The notes under the pieces are model-generated. The model worked only from the letters and a program-made list of their open reading frames with translations. It searched no databases and was not told where the DNA came from. Below are positions 62,849-64,000 of a stretch of 64,000 bases of DNA, piece after piece. The first letter of the stretch is position 1; each line of letters opens with the position of its first letter. The stretch is taken from NCBI GenBank assembly GCA_030834125.1, contig JAURFW010000005.1, positions 44,436 through 108,435 on the forward strand, written 5' to 3'. The position numbers and the translations under genes were made by a program. The DNA is from Bacteroidota bacterium (GTDB lineage Bacteria; Bacteroidota; Bacteroidia; NS11-12g; UBA955).

Positions 62849-63829
62849 TTAAATGTCCCTATCAATTACAAAGTTAACTAATTGCTTCAATTGCATTTTA
62901 TAGGTTCGATTTGGTGATGGTAGCTCTTCTAAAATGCCAAAAGCTTGATCTCTAAGTTCAACCATCTTCTTTTTTGAGTATTCAATTCCTCCGTATTCAT
63001 TAATAAAAGAAACGATTTGGTTTATTTTAGATTTATCTGATTCGTTACTTTTTATTAATCTACGGATTCTTTTTTCTTCTTTTTTACCAGCATTTTTAAA
63101 TGCAGAAATAATGGGGAGTGTTAATTTCTTTTCTTTAATATCCAATCCTGCTGGTTTTCCACTTTTGTTTTCTCCAAAATCAAAAAGATCATCACGTATT
63201 TGGAAAGCCAATCCTATACATTCTCCAAATAACCTCATTTTTTCGATATTTTCTGGATCGGTTGAAGTTGATGCAGCTCCAATTTGGCAGCAAGAGGCAA
63301 TTAAAGAAGCGGTTTTTTTTCTGATGATATCGAAATATATATCTTCAGTGTGATTCATGAATCGAGCTTTTTCCAGTTGTAACAGCTCACCTTCGCTCAT
63401 TTCCTTTACTGAGTTACTTACAATTTCTAGAAGGTCAAAATCTTTGTGTTCTACACTTAGAAGCAAGCCCTTCGCAAGAAGAAAGTCTCCAACCAATACA
63501 GCAATTTTATTTTTCCAAAGTGCATTTATTGAGAACATTCCCCTTCTCATATAGCTCTCATCAACAACATCATCGTGCACTAAAGTTGCTGTATGCAATA
63601 ATTCAACCAGTGATGCACCACGGTATGTTCGGTTATTGATTTCACCAAATAAACTAGCTGAATATAGCACAAATAATGGCCTAATCTGCTTCCCCTTTCG
63701 CTTGACAATGTATGTCATTATAGTATCTAAAAGAGGTACTTTCGTTTTCATACTTAAACGAAACTCTCGTTCAAAGCGATCTAACTCAGTCAATAGGGGC
63801 TTTTTGATATCCGCGATGCTACTACCCAT
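62849..63829 (-). CDS. Polyprenyl diphosphate synthase (long chain, octaprenyl-type)
   Basis: 326 aa all-trans prenyltransferase. First aspartate motif DDVVDE (about 86-91, in ATLVHDDVVD), second QIRDDLFDF, with GKQIRP and RRG between as in IspB-type enzymes. The residue just before the first motif region lacks bulky aromatics, consistent with a long chain product, probably the quinone side chain. First gene of the unit prenyl synthase-biotin carrier-GT. Confidence 0.94.
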   Translation of the reverse strand: MGSSIADIKKPLLTELDRFEREFRLSMKTKVPLLDTIMTYIVKRKGKQIRPLFVLYSASLFGEINNRTYRGASLVELLHTATLVHDDVVDESYMRRGMFSINALWKNKIAVLVGDFLLAKGLLLSVEHKDFDLLEIVSNSVKEMSEGELLQLEKARFMNHTEDIYFDIIRKKTASLIASCCQIGAASTSTDPENIEKMRLFGECIGLAFQIRDDLFDFGENKSGKPAGLDIKEKKLTLPIISAFKNAGKKEEKRIRRLIKSNESDKSKINQIVSFINEYGGIEYSKKKMVELRDQAFGILEELPSPNRTYKMQLKQLVNFVIDRDI

Positions 63830-63883
63830 CTGCTTGCGAAGGTACTAAATTTCAAAGATTAGATACATAAGACATCAAGGGAT

Positions 63884-63891
63884 TATATTTG
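63884..63891 (+). promoter_or_regulatory. -7 promoter element for the last (partial) gene
   Basis: TATATTTG, exact TAnnTTTG match, 17 bases before the ATG at 63909. Confidence 0.45.
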
Positions 63892-63908
63892 TTAAACTAA
63901 AATCAAAT

Positions 63909-64000
63909 ATGAAAAAGTTTAGTCTTAATTTTTCGATTTTGTCTTTAACACTTTTATCTGGGTGTGCTTTAAATAAAAAACCAATGAAACCTGAGGGAAA
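63909..64000 (+). CDS. Lipoprotein, N-terminus only (cut by window end)
   Basis: Only 30 codons are inside the window. MKKFSLNFSILSLTLLSGC is a lipoprotein signal peptide with a clear lipobox (LLSGC, Cys19), followed by ALNKKPMKP. What the protein is cannot be seen. Confidence 0.7.
   Translation, partial: MKKFSLNFSILSLTLLSGCALNKKPMKPEG

Noticed and set aside
1..64000. CRISPR arrays, IS elements, prophage, toxin-antitoxin or defence islands
   Set aside because: No direct-repeat arrays, transposase, integrase, phage structural genes or defence-type enzymes are readable anywhere in the window.

Overview
This window is a gene-dense, AT-rich stretch of chromosome from a member of the Bacteroidota, most likely a Flavobacteriales-type organism. 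The signs are a gliding-motility-associated (type IX secretion) C-terminal domain, the type IX secretion plug protein (DUF5103), a FecR/DUF4974-type anti-sigma factor, a flavobacterial short-chain threonine dehydrogenase, PF14121-type putative porin, DUF6029- and DUF6427-like proteins, a LeuRS with a long insertion in its catalytic half, almost no Shine-Dalgarno sequences, and promoters of the Bacteroidota type (TTTG / TAnnTTTG). Genus cannot be read from the sequence. There is no IS element, prophage, CRISPR array or obvious genomic island: this is core chromosome with some lineage-specific envelope proteins.

Layout. 1-6.7 kb: end of an ABC exporter, ftsH, kynureninase, a MarR regulator, an O-methyltransferase, DUF2795, hflX. 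6.7-15.7 kb: an exported unknown plus a polytopic membrane protein, an orphan unknown, lipoprotein MsrB, DNA polymerase I, a putative porin, a small membrane protein. 15.8-22 kb: a large lipoprotein overlapping an outer-membrane barrel gene, a GT-C/GT2 glycosyltransferase pair, a thioredoxin lipoprotein. 22.2-24.8 kb: a TPR protein coupled to phosphosulfolactate synthase, methylmalonyl-CoA epimerase. 24.9-27.2 kb: iscS-iscU-iscA and an S4 protein. 27.2-35.4 kb: leuS, obg, then two parvulin-type chaperones and a MoxR ATPase in an overlapping unit. 35.4-38.6 kb: SRP RNA (opposite strand), then lptB-lplA-nth and a Cys-motif membrane protein. 38.6-45.8 kb: DEAD-box helicase, acyl-CoA carboxylase beta subunit, DUF1801, a frameshifted FrnE-like DsbA gene, an ABC-F ATPase, fabD. 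45.8-55.7 kb: a giant type IX-secreted SBBP/PKD protein, an anti-sigma factor in two in-frame pieces, an oxidoreductase, threonine dehydrogenase, miaB, a DUF6029 barrel and a PspC protein. 55.7-64 kb: trmN6, an orphan ABC ATPase, a GNAT acetyltransferase, a second ABC-F, the T9SS plug, a GT-C glycosyltransferase, a biotin carrier protein, a polyprenyl diphosphate synthase, and the first codons of a lipoprotein.

How parts work together. The carboxylase beta subunit, the biotin carrier and methylmalonyl-CoA epimerase are scattered pieces that fit propionyl-CoA to methylmalonyl-CoA metabolism. The parvulins, LptB, porin, barrels and plug protein belong to building the outer membrane and type IX secretion. 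IscSUA, MiaB, Nth and LplA share iron-sulfur or lipoyl chemistry.

The most general structural signal is that an exact TAnnTTTG promoter element lies 3-7 bases before the start codon of eleven genes. The SRP RNA promoter in the same window shows transcription starting about five bases after that element, so these mRNAs should be leaderless or nearly so. The second is that nearly all convergent gene pairs abut or overlap. The best gene-level anomalies are the frnE frameshift, the split FecR-like gene and the reduced cluster motif in endonuclease III. No stretch over 300 bases lacks a gene; the longest gaps are 39936-40128 (leader of the helicase and the carboxylase promoter) and 35407-35575 (SRP RNA).
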